Shown here: positions 34,211 to 45,817 of the stretch, piece by piece
Position numbering within the stretch: position 1 is the first letter of the stretch
Layout: every line of letters begins with the position of its first letter
NCBI GenBank assembly: GCA_026120185.1
Contig: JANUWF010003368.1
Span: 992,001 to 1,056,000 of the forward strand
Length of the DNA: 64,000 bases
Direction: 5' to 3'
From: Voacanga thouarsii
Lineage: Eukaryota; Streptophyta; Magnoliopsida; Gentianales; Apocynaceae
Translations under genes and position numbers: made by a program
The notes under the pieces: model-generated
What the model saw: the letters and a program-made list of their open reading frames with translations, nothing else
Told to the model about the DNA's origin: nothing
Databases searched by the model: none

Positions 34211-35740
34211 CTAGGTAAGTCCATAGGTGCCCACCCATATGGCGTCTAAATGTCTCTTGAAGACTTTCTCAGACAAAGGCTTGGTGAATGGATCTGCTAG
34301 ATTGTTTTCTGAGGCAATTTGTTCCACTACGACTTCCCGTCTCTGGATGAAATCTCGGATCAGATGGTACTTTCTCTCGATGTGTTTCCCCTTCTTGTGG
34401 TTCCGAGGTTCCTTAGATTATGATACTACTCCAGTATTATCGCAATACATCACAATCGGCCTATCCATATATGGTATGACTCCAAGTTTTGAAAGGAACT
34501 TCCGGAGCCAAATTGCTTCCTTAGACGCCTCCGAAGCTGCCATATACTCAGCTTCCATAGTTGAGTCAGCAATACAAGACTGCTTGATACTCCTCCATGA
34601 AATTGCTACTCCAAACAAGGTGAAGACATATCCACCTGTGGATTTTTTCTCATCCTTATCCGCCTGGAAGCCTAAGTCTATGTATCTTGTAGGAACCAAA
34701 TCATCAGCTCTGTAAACCAGCATATAATCTCTCGTTCCCTTGAGGTACTTGAGAATATGCTTTACAGCTTGCCAATGAACCTCCCCTGGGTTTGACTAAT
34801 ATCTATTAACTAAGCCCACGGCAAAGCAAATATCTGGCCTAGTACACAGCATGGCGTACATGAGACTTCCCACAGCCGAAGCGTAGGGAATTCTACTCAT
34901 TCTGTCCTTTTCTTCTTGAGATTTAGGACAGTCATTTGAAGAAAATGACAACCCATGTTTGCAAGGGATTAGAGCTCCCTTGCATGAGTCCATGCTGTAC
35001 TTAGCCAGCATCTTGTCAATGTATGTTACTTGGGATAATCCTAACATTCTCTGCTTCCTATTTCTAAGAAGCCTAATCCCAAGAATGTAGCTGGCTTCTC
35101 TCAAGTCCTTCATACTGAATTGACTAGACAGCCAAACCTTTGTAGACGACAATGTCCCTACATCATTTCCAATGAGTAGAATATCATCCACATATAGGAC
35201 AAGAAAAACCACATTAATGCCTTCAAGTTTTCTATACACACATGATTCATCTTCATTTTGAATAAAACCATAAGACTTTACAGTCTCATCAAAATAAATG
35301 TTCCATGCTCTCGATACCTGTTTAAGTCCATAAATGGACTTCTTAAACTTGTAAACCATATGTTCCTGGCCTACAGCAACGAAGCCTTCTGGTTGGGACA
35401 TATAGATGTCTTTGCTAAGATGGCCATTTAAGAATGCCGTCTTGACATCCATTTGTCATATCTCGTAGTCATAGTGACATGCGATGGCAAGGAGGATGCG
35501 GATGGATTTAAGCATGACTACCGGGGAAAAGGTTTCCTCATAGTCGATTCCCTCTTTCTGAGTATATCCTTTCACCACAAGCCTAGCTTTGAAGGTTTCT
35601 ATCTTCCCATCCACTCCCCTCTTTCTCTTGTATACCCACTTGCACCCAATGGGTTTTATCCCTTCAAGTGAAGCTACAAGATCCCAAACCTGATTGAGAT
35701 ACATAGACTCAATCTCGACTTTCATTGCTTCATGCTACAG
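34211..35740 (-). pseudogene. Copia unit B reverse transcriptase and RNase H, stop-interrupted
   Basis: In one continuous minus-strand frame the sequence encodes the Copia RT start ([38 protein letters not shown]), MDVKTAFLNGHL, the catalytic YVDD box (35183-35194), then RNase H with KSTGGYVF, CIADSTMEAEY and ENNLADPFTKPL near the C terminus. Pol ends at a TAG at 34211-34213, ten bases before the polypurine tract. In-frame stops interrupt it after HYDYEI (about 35455), after GLVNRY (about 34795) and near 34417. No frameshift is visible within this part. RT and RNase H would make the DNA copy. The order integrase before RT is diagnostic of Copia. Confidence 0.9.
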
Positions 35741-36920
35741 ATTTGCATCAGCATCAGCAATAGCCTCCTCGTATCTAGTGGGGTCTTGTTCCTGATGGTC
35801 AGAAACCAGCTCAAAGGCTTCTCCAGTCCATCTATCCGAAACTCTAGACACTTTTCCACTACGACGAGGCTCTATTTGCACAGGCTCTTGAGGCTATGCC
35901 TCTTCTTGTTCCACAATCAGGTCAGAAGTTAATTTCGTGGATAACTTCTCCTCAAGTTCCAACCTCGTTGAACCTTTAGTAGAAGTACTTTAATCATCTT
36001 CTAAGTATCTAGCATTGGTACTGACTAGTACCTTCTGCTCCTTATGATGATAAAAGTAATCTCCCTTTGTCCCTTTTGGATAGCCAACAAAATAGCATAA
36101 TTTTGATCTCGGTTCCAACTTGTCTCCCTTGATCAGTACATAAGCTGGACAACCCGAAATCCTTAGATGATTCAGACTTGGCTTACGCCCAGTCCACATC
36201 TTATAAGAAGTCCTAGGTACTGACTTGGAAGGCACCAAATTCAAAATATATGCCACTGTCTCCAAGGCATATCCCCAAAAGGACACTGGAAGAGTAGCAT
36301 GAGACATCATGCTTCAGACCATTTCCATCAATGTCCTATTCCTTCTCTCAGCTACTCCATTCTGCTGGGGTGCTCCCGGCGCAGAGAGCTGGGATACTAT
36401 GCCATGATGTACCATGTAGTCCTTGAATTCACCTAAGAGGTACTCTCCACTACGATTCGATCATAAGATTTTGATTAATTTACCTGTCCGACGCTCCACT
36501 TCAACCTTAAACTCCTTGAACTTGTCAAAAGAGTCAGACTTGCGTCTCATCAGGTAAATGTAACCATACCTCGTACAATCATCCGTGAAAGTGATAAAGT
36601 ACTCAAAACCTCCTCTAGCAGGTGTAGACAATGGACCACATACATCAGTGTGAACAAGACTCAACACCTCCTTGGCTCGATCTACCTTTGGTGTAAATGA
36701 CCTTTTGGTCATCTTTCCCATCAGGCAGGATTCACACTGAGGCCAACTTTCCAATCTCAATGAGCTTAAAGGCCCATCATGGATTAGCTTCTGAATCCTG
36801 GTTGAGTTAATATGACCCAACTTTAGATGCCAAAAGTATGAATCATTGATATTGGTCTTTCTCTTCTTAGTTAAAGGTTCAGCCTGAGCGTTATTTGATT
36901 GGTTGTTAATAGGGTTTTAA
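35741..36920 (-). pseudogene. Copia unit B integrase, stop-interrupted
   Basis: On the minus strand the GAG-pre-integrase zinc finger is complete: H and H in FWHLKLGH, and CESC near 36735. The core has the first Asp in LVHTDVCGPL (codon near 36646), the next in ITFTDDCTRYGY (near 36580) and the Glu region in QQNGVAERRNRTL (about 36340-36380). The C-terminal part ends in YFVGYPKGTKGDYFY and NARYLEDD. The frame is the same as in RT. Stops lie at 36461-36463 (a TGA where the diverged relative at 53050 has CGA, Arg), about 36311-36315, and just below 35990. It would insert the element DNA. Confidence 0.9.
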
Positions 36921-38067
36921 AAGAATAGATTTCCATACATGTGCCCAGTACATAAAATTTCTCCATCTCTACTGATAGAAATACCAGAATGGAAAGATAC
37001 AGAATATCCTTGATTTATTAGTTTTGCAACTGAAATCAAATTCTGACGAAAACCAGGTACATGTAAAATATCTTTTAAAACCACTATCTTATTATAATAG
37101 AAAATAAGATCCAAATTTCCCACTGCAAGGGCCCAGACTTATGCTCCATTACCCACTCGTAGTCCGTGTTCGCCCCCTGCAAGGAGTTACAGATATGATT
37201 AGTGGCTCCTGAATCAACAATCCAAGTGGAAGTTGATCCTACCATTGATATAGACTTTAGATAGAAAACATTACCTATGGGGTTTTTCTTGGCTTGAAGA
37301 TCTAGACACTCCTTTTTCCAGTGTCCCTTCTTCCCACATTTGAAGCACTTGCCCTTTGGTTTATCCTTGGGCTGGGTTACTGCATTCCCCTTCTTCCTCT
37401 TGAACTTTCTGGGTTTAGGCCCAGTTCTTGAGGAAGAAGCCTTAGCAATCATGGCCTTTGACTACGGCTTCATGACCTTCTCCGCCATCTGAAGCTCCTT
37501 CATCAGTTCAGTCAAACTCATGTTCAATTTGTTCATGTTATAGTTCAACTTGAACTGAGTGAAGGAGCCCGGTAGAGATTCGAGAACCATGTCCACTTAG
37601 CTCTCGGGGTCAATGACCGCCCCTAAAACTTCTACCTCCTCGAAAGCAGCAATCATTTTGAGCATATGCTCTCAGACTGATGCTCCCTCAGCCATCTTAG
37701 TATTTATAATAGTTCGAAGAGCCTCCTGCCTTGCGGGCCGGCTCTTGTCAGCGAACATAGTAGCCAATGATTGACTGATGTCATATGCAAAATTCATGTG
37801 CTCGTGTTTTGACTGGAGCACATTAGACATGGAGGCTAACATATAGCAACGTGCCATTTCGTCAGCCTTCTTCCACGCCTTCTCAGCCTCTCGCTCTTCA
37901 GCGGTCGAACCTTCCCCGATAATAGGGCAGGTCTCGTAAAGGACATACTTATACTCTTCAGCTGTGAGTATTATGTCCAGGTTCCTTTTCTAGTCCACAT
38001 AATTTGGACCCATTAACTTATTCTCCCTGAGAATAACGGATAATGGACTAAAAGAACCTTCCACCAT
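36921..38067 (-). pseudogene. Copia unit B gag and protease, stop-interrupted
   Basis: Gag starts at ATG 38067, reading MVEGSFSPL. A retrotransposon gag of the UBN2/DUF4219 type follows. The zinc knuckle CFKCGKKGHWKKEC is at 37306-37347 (C-x2-C-x4-H-x4-C, complete). The protease motif WIVDSGATNH has its Asp codon near 37213-37215. Four in-frame stops cut gag at 37990-37992, 37672-37674, 37597-37599 and 37462-37464, and a frameshift lies at about 37150 after CNSLQG. The protein would form the particle and process the polyprotein. All four gag stops recur in unit C, so they predate the duplication. Confidence 0.9.
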
Positions 38068-39885
38068 TTCTAAAAATCGAAAAATAAAAGAAAGAATTTA
38101 GTTTGTAAAAATAAAATAAAATTTGTGCACTGAAAATAATTTGGCTCTTAGGAAAACTGACATAGCTTCTTAGGAAGATTAACAGTTCCCTAAGCTAAGT
38201 GTAATAACCACCACAAATTAATTTCCCTTCTAGGTAATAATCTAGAGGATAACTCCATCGTGGGATGGCCGTTTCCACTCATTTCCTATGGACATACCTC
38301 GTACTATAACCTCCAACGTGGGCTGGCCGATTTTAGTATGTGCCCCGGGTTATTAATTATCCTTCCATTAGATCTAGATCCTTGTGGTATCCCCATCCTA
38401 TACGGGTTCACTCCCAGGGTGACGCGAAGGGACCCATGATCTCTAATGAGGACCGTGACAGAAGCCGTAGGGCCGTTGGAACCCCTCTCCCACTTAGTCT
38501 TTTAAAATAAAGGTTTTCTGTAAAATATCCTTTTGAAATTTCCATTAAGTTTTTCCTTAACTCAAAAATAAAATATCTAAATCCACTAAAATCTCTATGT
38601 CAGGGTTTATATCCTTTGAGACATTTTTCCATGGACTAATTTTTATTTAAGTTAAAACTTAATTATTTAAAAAAAATTCCAATTAAAACTTTCTAGAGAC
38701 TTTAGTCTCTAGTTTATTTGACAAAACAATTTTTCTAGTGCAAAATAAAACAAAATGGCCCTCCATTTTAATTTACAAAAATATCTAAATCCAATATATT
38801 TTTTATTTCAATGATTAAATCATTTGAGAAAATATTCAAGGATTAATTTTTGTACAAATTAAAATAACCATTTAATTTTTGAAGAAAAATATTTTTCTTG
38901 TCAAAAAATGTTCCCAAAGACTTTGGTCTTTGAGAAAAGGCACACAAAAAAAATAGCATGTTTGAAAATGGTAAACGTTTTCATGCTTTTCTATTTTTAA
39001 ACCTAAGTGCCCAAATAATAGAATTAAACACATTAATTAATTAATTAATGATCTTGTTTAATCCTAAAATCCCTTACTAATATTTTTCATGCAAATATAT
39101 TCCAAGAATATAAGATATTGCAAAAATATTAACTTCACCTGATATGCACCCAAAACGGAAAAAAACAAAGAAAAATTGCAAAAACAAATCTGTCGGTCTA
39201 TGTACACCCGCCGCACCAGATCAGGGCCTATTTGCTCAGTCGGTTCACAGCGCGCCTGGTGCACCAGCCGCACCAAATTTCCATTGCTGCAGCCCATGGA
39301 GCCTGCTCGGACCTGCACCCGCTGCCGACCCGCTGCTCCACCCGATTGTGCGCCTGTCGACCCGCGCGTGCGCCCATTTCTTCAGTTCAACCCGCGCGCA
39401 ACCCGATTTCAATTGCAATTTGCAATTGCATGCAAAATGCTTCAATCTCATGCGCTGGCTCGGCTCTAGGCACAGTATAGTGTCGGCGTGGCGCGGCGGC
39501 TCAGCTCCGACTCGGCGGCTTAGGAATAGTGCCTTATTCTTCGTTTTTTTCTTCCGCGCGAAAACTTCACAGACTCTTCTGCGTTTTTCTGTCTGCTTCT
39601 TCTGCGGCCTCTTTGGACATTTTTACTTACAAAAAACTCATCCAAATCAAAACCACATTCGCCTATACCCTTCAAATTGGGTTTACACGATGTTCTAGCA
39701 AAGTAAAAAAAAAAAAAAAAAATTACAGTAGCCTATGCATCCACTGTGAAGCTTACAAATCCACCTATCCCATACCAAAACAGCGAATGATCATTGATAT
39801 AATCACCAAACAATCATCTTCTCCATTTTTATTAACTACCATGCTCCCTAAGTTGATCAAAGCACCATTGGCTCTGATACCACAT
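38068..39885 (-). mobile_element. 5' leader of Copia unit B
   Basis: The 1.8 kb between gag and LTR3 contains, on the minus strand, the primer site (39870-39882), a 17-A/T run, a GC-rich block (about 39190-39620) and an AT-rich part with an imperfect internal repeat (CTCAAAG-ATATAAACCCTGACATAGAG near 38600 and CTCAAATGATTTAATCATTG near 38810). A block near 38270-38500 has the conserved GGGACCCATGATCTCTAATGAGG stretch also found in the diverged relative near 50940-51190. No gene is kept across copies. Confidence 0.85.
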
Positions 39886-41934
39886 TGACGGGCAGAAACA
39901 GAGGAACATGAACCAACGGGAAAAAAAAAATAGAGAAAAAAAATCGCAAGCCGTAGAGGCCACACAAAAGTGTAAAGATCATACCTTTGTACGCTTTAAA
40001 CCTACTAGGTTGAGGAGGAGTGGATTGAACGACAGGAATCGCTTCGCCTTGCCCACTTGAAGAAGCTTTCGGTTGAAAACCTGCTAGCCTCCTACTTCGC
40101 CTTGTTTGCATAACGCCAAGCCTTTCAACTCTCAGAATAAACCTCCGCTCAACCTCTAGTCGGTGAACACAACGGTGAAGAAGAACGGTCTCAAGTCTCC
40201 TTGGTTCTCTTGCTATTGGTTAGCAAAGAAACAAGAACAAGAGGATGAAGAGCCTCCCGAGAAGGAGAGCTTTTTGTGAGAAGAGAGGCTTCTGGGAGTC
40301 CTTCATGAGGCTAGAGAGAAAAGTTAGGGAAATTAGGGTTTTCTATCTACCAAAGTCTTGTTTATTGTTATCCAAAACTAGGACTCAAATATCTGATAAA
40401 CATATCCCCGGGATATCAAATTTCAAATATCTGGATGTTATCCTAAGAATAATTTTGGCTTAACTCTAAACTCGTCTGAATCGTATCTGAAAAAAATCCT
40501 ACAGTCCAAGCTATTGGGCCGAAATAATTTTATTATTTTTCTTGGACCCAAAAAGCTCAAAATAATAAACATTAATTATTTATTTCCTGGGCTTATAGAA
40601 ATAACCCAATAAATAATTAATGAGTCCAAATGAACCAAAATAATTAATCTTTAATCATTTATATATTGGGCTTATATAAATAACCCAATAAATAATTAAG
40701 AATTAATTATTTCCCGTTGGTTTAAGCCCAGGTTAATTTCCTAATTATTCAAACTGGACATAAGCCCTGAATAATTAATTAACCAAATAAACCAGAAAAT
40801 TAATTTCTCTCAACTCCTATTTTGATTTTATTTATTTATTTATTTTATTCCAATTTAACAATAAATTAGACACCCTGAATAAAATAAAATAAAATCCTCT
40901 TGAACTGAAACTAATTCCTCAACCCAAAAATTAGTTAGGACTTACGGGCTATTCCGAGGACCAAAAAAACACATCGCCTTGGTTGCTAAAATGACCAAAA
41001 TACCCCTACTATATAAATAGCGGTATTTTGCATTTTAAATATTTCCTAATATCACAATAAGAAAATATTAACCCTAAGGACAATGCTACATTAGCAAAGT
41101 CTCCGACCTACAGGTGAAATGACTAAAATACCCCTCTACACATCGCCGTACATTTAGAGAGAAAGAAATGTACTAACACCCCTCTAAATGACATCTACCA
41201 TCCTTAAGCTTCTAGTCCAATGATCCACGACTTCCTGGAGTGTTTCCGCTTTCCAAGGGAGCTACCCTAAAGCAAACATCCGAGTCATGTTTCCTAGGGC
41301 CCTGGACGTTTTAGACCATTTGGACAACCACAAGGGGCGATATAGTGCAGAAACTATCTTGTACAAGTCTGTCTTAACTAACTAGTTACATATACCCAAT
41401 ACACAAGTATATTGGTTCTACTTTCGAACGTCAACTATAGTATATCAAAACATATGCTTCCAGCTTTGTCAGACCACCAACTCATACTCAAGTCGTAGAG
41501 TACTAGTCTATGCTGTAGCGGTAGTAGTTTTGGTTTATATTATATAGTACTTTTAGAAACCACTACTACGGGTCATGTCCTACGTATTTGAAATACGCTT
41601 ATGTCATGAAGTGAGTGGACTGCTCACTGGCTAAAGGTAAGGCATTCCCTATTTGGAATTCATAACATAATAACCTAAACATGATGAGATTCCCAGTCTT
41701 ATCAATAGGTTAAGAACAAATGTTTATGTGTTAAATAACCCGTAATCCATACCTTACTGTGAAAGACCACCATTCATATGGATCACTTATTTAAATAGAA
41801 TGGAGTCATGTTCCAAACGAAAATTGTGTACAAACAAAAAATAAATTCACAAACAATTTTTGAAAATAAATTCTTTTATTAAAATATTCAGTTTTACATC
41901 AGAAACCTAGTCTAAGAGGGCATATAATCCAACA
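39886..41934 (-). repeat. LTR3 of Copia array (5' LTR of B, 3' LTR of C)
   Basis: 2049 bp, nearly identical to LTR2. Differences cluster at CAG/CTG sites, for example GGAGTCATGTTCC near 41803 against GGGTCTGTTCC near 34061. Inner and outer ends are the same. Confidence 0.93.
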
Positions 41935-41959
41935 ATCTCCCACTTGTACTCTAAGACTA

Positions 41960-43490
41960 GGTAAGTCCATAGGTGCCCACCCATATGGCGTCTAAATGTC
42001 TCTTGAAGACTTTCTCAGACAAAGGCTTGGTGAATGGATCTGCTAGATTGTTTTCTGAGGCAATTTGTTCCACTACGACTTCCCGTCTCTGGATGAAATC
42101 TCGGATCAGATGGTACTTTCTCTCGATGTGTTTCCCCTTCTTGTGGTTCCGAGGTTCCTTAGATTATGATACTACTCCAGTATTATCGCAATACATCACA
42201 ATCGGCCTATCCATATATGGTATGACTCCAAGTTTTGAAAGGAACTTCCGGAGCCAAATTGCTTCCTTAGACGCCTCCGAAGCTGCCATATACTCAGCTT
42301 CCATAGTTGAGTCAGCAATACAAGACTGCTTGATACTCCTCCATGAAATTGCTACTCCAAACAAGGTGAAGACATATCCACTGTGGATTTTTTCTCATCC
42401 TTATCCGCTCGGAAGCCTAAGTCTATGTATCTTGTAGGAACCAAATCATCGGCTACGTAAACCGAGCATATAATCTCTCGTTCCCTTGAGGTACTTGAGA
42501 ATATGCTTTACTGACTTGCCAATGAACCTCCCACAGGGTTTGACTAATATCTATTAACTAAGCCCACGGCAAAGCAAATATCCGGCCTAGTACACGGCAT
42601 GGCGTACATGAGACTTCCCACAGCCGAAGCGTAGGGAATTCTACTCATTCTGTCCTTTTCTTCTTGAGATTTAGGACGAGTCATTTGAAGAAAATGACAA
42701 CCCATGTTTGCAAGGGATTAGAGCTCCCTTGCATGAGTCCATGTCTTGTACTTAGCCAGCATCTTGTCAATGTATGTTACTTGGGATAATCCTAACATTC
42801 TCTGCTTCCTATTTCTAAGAAGCCTAATCCCAAGAATGTAGCTGGCTTCTCTCAAGTCCTTCATACTGAATTGACTAGACAGCCAAACCTTTGTAGACGA
42901 CAATGTCCCTACATCATTTCCAATGAGTAGAATATCATCCACATATAGGACAAGAAAAACCACATTAATGCCTTCAAGTTTTCTATACACACATGATTCA
43001 TCTTCATTTTGAATAAAACCATAAGACTTTACAGTCTCATCAAAATAAATGTTCCATGCTCTCGATACCTGTTTAAGTCCATAAATGGACTTCTTAAACT
43101 TGTAAACCATATGTTCCTGGCCTACAGCAACGAAGCCTTCTGGTTGGGACATATAGATGTCTTTGCTAAGATGGCCATTTAAGAATGCCGTCTTGACATC
43201 CATTTGTCATATCTCGTAGTCATAGTGACATGCGATGGCAAGGAGGATGCGGATGGATTTAAGCATGACTACCGGGGAAAAGGTTTCCTCATAGTCGATT
43301 CCCTCTTTCTGAGTATATCCTTTCACCACAAGCCTAGCTTTGAAGGTTTCTATCTTCCCATCCACTCCCCTCTTTCTCTTGTATACCCACTTGCACCCAA
43401 TGGGTTTTATCCCTTCAAGTGAAGCTACAAGATCCCAAACCTGATTGAGATACATAGACTCAATCTCGACTTTCATTGCTTCATGCTACA
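41960..43490 (-). pseudogene. Copia unit C reverse transcriptase and RNase H, degenerate
   Basis: The region is collinear with unit B (same YVDD box, MDVKTAFLNGHL and CIADSTMEAEY). It carries the stops of unit B plus extra small insertions and deletions between about 42370 and 42750 that shift the frame several times, cutting RT after MLAKYK and RNase H before FGVAISW. These extra changes all touch CAG or CTG words (for example CATCAGCTCTG in B against CATCGGCTACG in C), so they may be consensus errors rather than mutations. Confidence 0.88.
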
Positions 43491-44670
43491 GATTTGCATC
43501 AGCATCAGCAATAGCCTCCTCGTATCTAGTGGGGTCTTGTTCCTGATGGTCAGAAACCAGCTCAAAGGCTTCTCCAGTCCATCTATCCGAAACTCTAGAC
43601 ACTTTTCCACTACGACGAGGCTCTATTTGCACAGGCTCTTGAGGCTATGCCTCTTCTTGTTCCACAATCAGGTCAGAAGTTAATTTCGTGGATAACTTCT
43701 CCTCAAGTTCCAACCTCGTTGAACCTTTAGTAGAAGTACTTTAATCATCTTCTAAGTATCTAGCATTGGTGCTGACTAGTACCTTCTGCTCCTTATGATG
43801 ATAAAAGTAATCTCCCTTTGTCCCTTTTGGATAGCCAACAAAATAGCATAATTTTGATCTCGGTTCCAACTTGTCTCCCTTGATCAGTACATAAGCTGGA
43901 CAACCCGAAATCCTTAGATGATTCAGACTTGGCTTACGCCCAGTCCACATCTTATAAGAAGTCCTAGGTACTGACTTGGAAGGCACCAAATTCAAAATAT
44001 ATGCCACTGTCTCCAAGGCATATCCCCAAAAGGACACTGGAAGAGTAGCATGAGACATCATGCTTCAGACCATTTCCATCAATGTCCTATTCCTTCTCTC
44101 AGCTACTCCATTCTGCTGGGGTGCTCCGGCGCAGAGGCTGGGATACTATGCCATGATGTACCATGTAGTCCTTGAATTCACCTAAGAGGTACTCTCCACT
44201 ACGATTCGATCATAAGATTTTGATTAATTTACCTGTCCGACGCTCCACTTCAACCTTAAACTCCTTGAACTTGTCAAAAGAGTCAGACTTGCGTCTCATC
44301 AGGTAAATGTAACCATACCTCGTACAATCATCCGTGAAAGTGATAAAGTACTCAAAACCTCCTCTAGCAGGTGTAGACAATGGACCACATACATCAGTGT
44401 GAACAAGACTCAACACCTCCTTGGCTCGATCTACCTTTGGTGTAAATGACCTTTTGGTCATCTTTCCCATCAGGCAGGATTCACACTGAGGCCAACTTTC
44501 CAATCTCAATGAGCTTAAAGGCCCATCATGGATTAGCTTCTGAATCCTGGTTGAGTTAATATGACCCAACTTTAGATGCCAAAAGTATGAATCATTGATA
44601 TTGGTCTTTCTCTTCTTAGTTAAAGGTTCAGCCTGAGCGTTATTTGATTGGTTGTTAATAGGGTTTTAAA
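43491..44670 (-). pseudogene. Copia unit C integrase, stop- and frameshift-interrupted
   Basis: The region is the same as unit B, with the HHCC finger, Asp and Glu landmarks, and the same TGA at 44210-44212. In addition, GCTCCGGCGCAGAGGCTGGG (about 44124-44143) is shorter than the unit B equivalent (36371-36393) by three bases in two places. This shifts the frame locally between the finger half and the Glu half. Confidence 0.88.
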
Positions 44671-45817
44671 AGAATAGATTTCCATACATGTGCCCAGTAC
44701 ATAAAATTTCTCCATCTCTACTGATAGAAATACCAGAATGGAAAGATACAGAATATCCTTGATTTATTAGTTTTGCAACTGAAATCAAATTCTGACGAAA
44801 ACCAGGTACATGTAAAATATCTTTTAAAACCACTATCTTATTATAATAGAAAATAAGATCCAAATTTCCCACTGCAAGGGCCCAGACTTATGCTCCATTA
44901 CCCACTCGTAGTCCGTGTTCGCCCCCTGCAAGGAGTTACAGATATGATTAGTGGCTCCTGAATCAACAATCCAAGTGGAAGTTGATCCTACCATTGATAT
45001 AGACTTTAGATAGAAAACATTACCTATGGGGTTTTTCTTGGCTTGAAGATCTAGACACTCCTTTTTTCCAGTGTCCCTTCTTCCCACATTTGAAGCACTT
45101 GCCCTTTGGTTTATCCTTGGGCTGGGTTACTGCATTCCCCTTCTTCCTCTTGAACTTTCTGGGTTTAGGCCCAGTTCTTGAGGAAGAAGCCTTAGCAATC
45201 ATGGCCTTTGACTACGGCTTCATGACCTTCTCCGCCATCTGAAGCTCCTTCATCAGTTCAGTCAAACTCATGTTCAATTTGTTCATGTTATAGTTCAACT
45301 TGAACTGAGTGAAGGAGCCCGGTAGAGATTCGAGAACCATGTCCACTTAGCTCTCGGGGTCAATGACCGCCCCTAAAACTTCTACCTCCTCGAAAGCAGC
45401 AATCATTTTGAGCATATGCTCTCAGACTGATGCTCCCTCAGCCATCTTAGTATTTATAATAGTTCGAAGAGCCTCCTGCCTTGCGGGCCGGCTCTTGTCA
45501 GCGAACATAGTAGCCAATGATTGACTGATGTCATATGCAAAATTCATGTGCTCGTGTTTTGACTGGAGCACATTAGACATGGAGGCTAACATATAGCAAC
45601 GTGCCATTTCGTCAGCCTTCTTCCACGCCTTCTCAGCCTCTCGCTCTTCAGCGGTCGAACCTTCCCCGATAATAGGGCAGGTCTCGTAAAGGACATACTT
45701 ATACTCTTCAGCTGTGAGTATTATGTCCAGGTTCCTTTTCTAGTCCACATAATTTGGACCCATTAACTTATTCTCCCTGAGAATAACGGATAATGGACTA
45801 AAAGAACCTTCCACCAT
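44671..45817 (-). pseudogene. Copia unit C gag and protease, degenerate
   Basis: ATG is at 45817. All four gag stops of unit B are present (45740-45742, 45422-45424, 45347-45349, 45212-45214). One extra T in a T run at about 45062-45067 shifts the frame inside the zinc knuckle after GHWKK, so the last cysteine falls out of frame. Protease (VDSGATNH) follows in the other frame at about 44960. Confidence 0.9.

Noticed and set aside
34227..34715. Plus-strand frame of 162 codons
   Set aside because: Exact antisense of the Copia RNase H region; same in unit C at 41973-42437.
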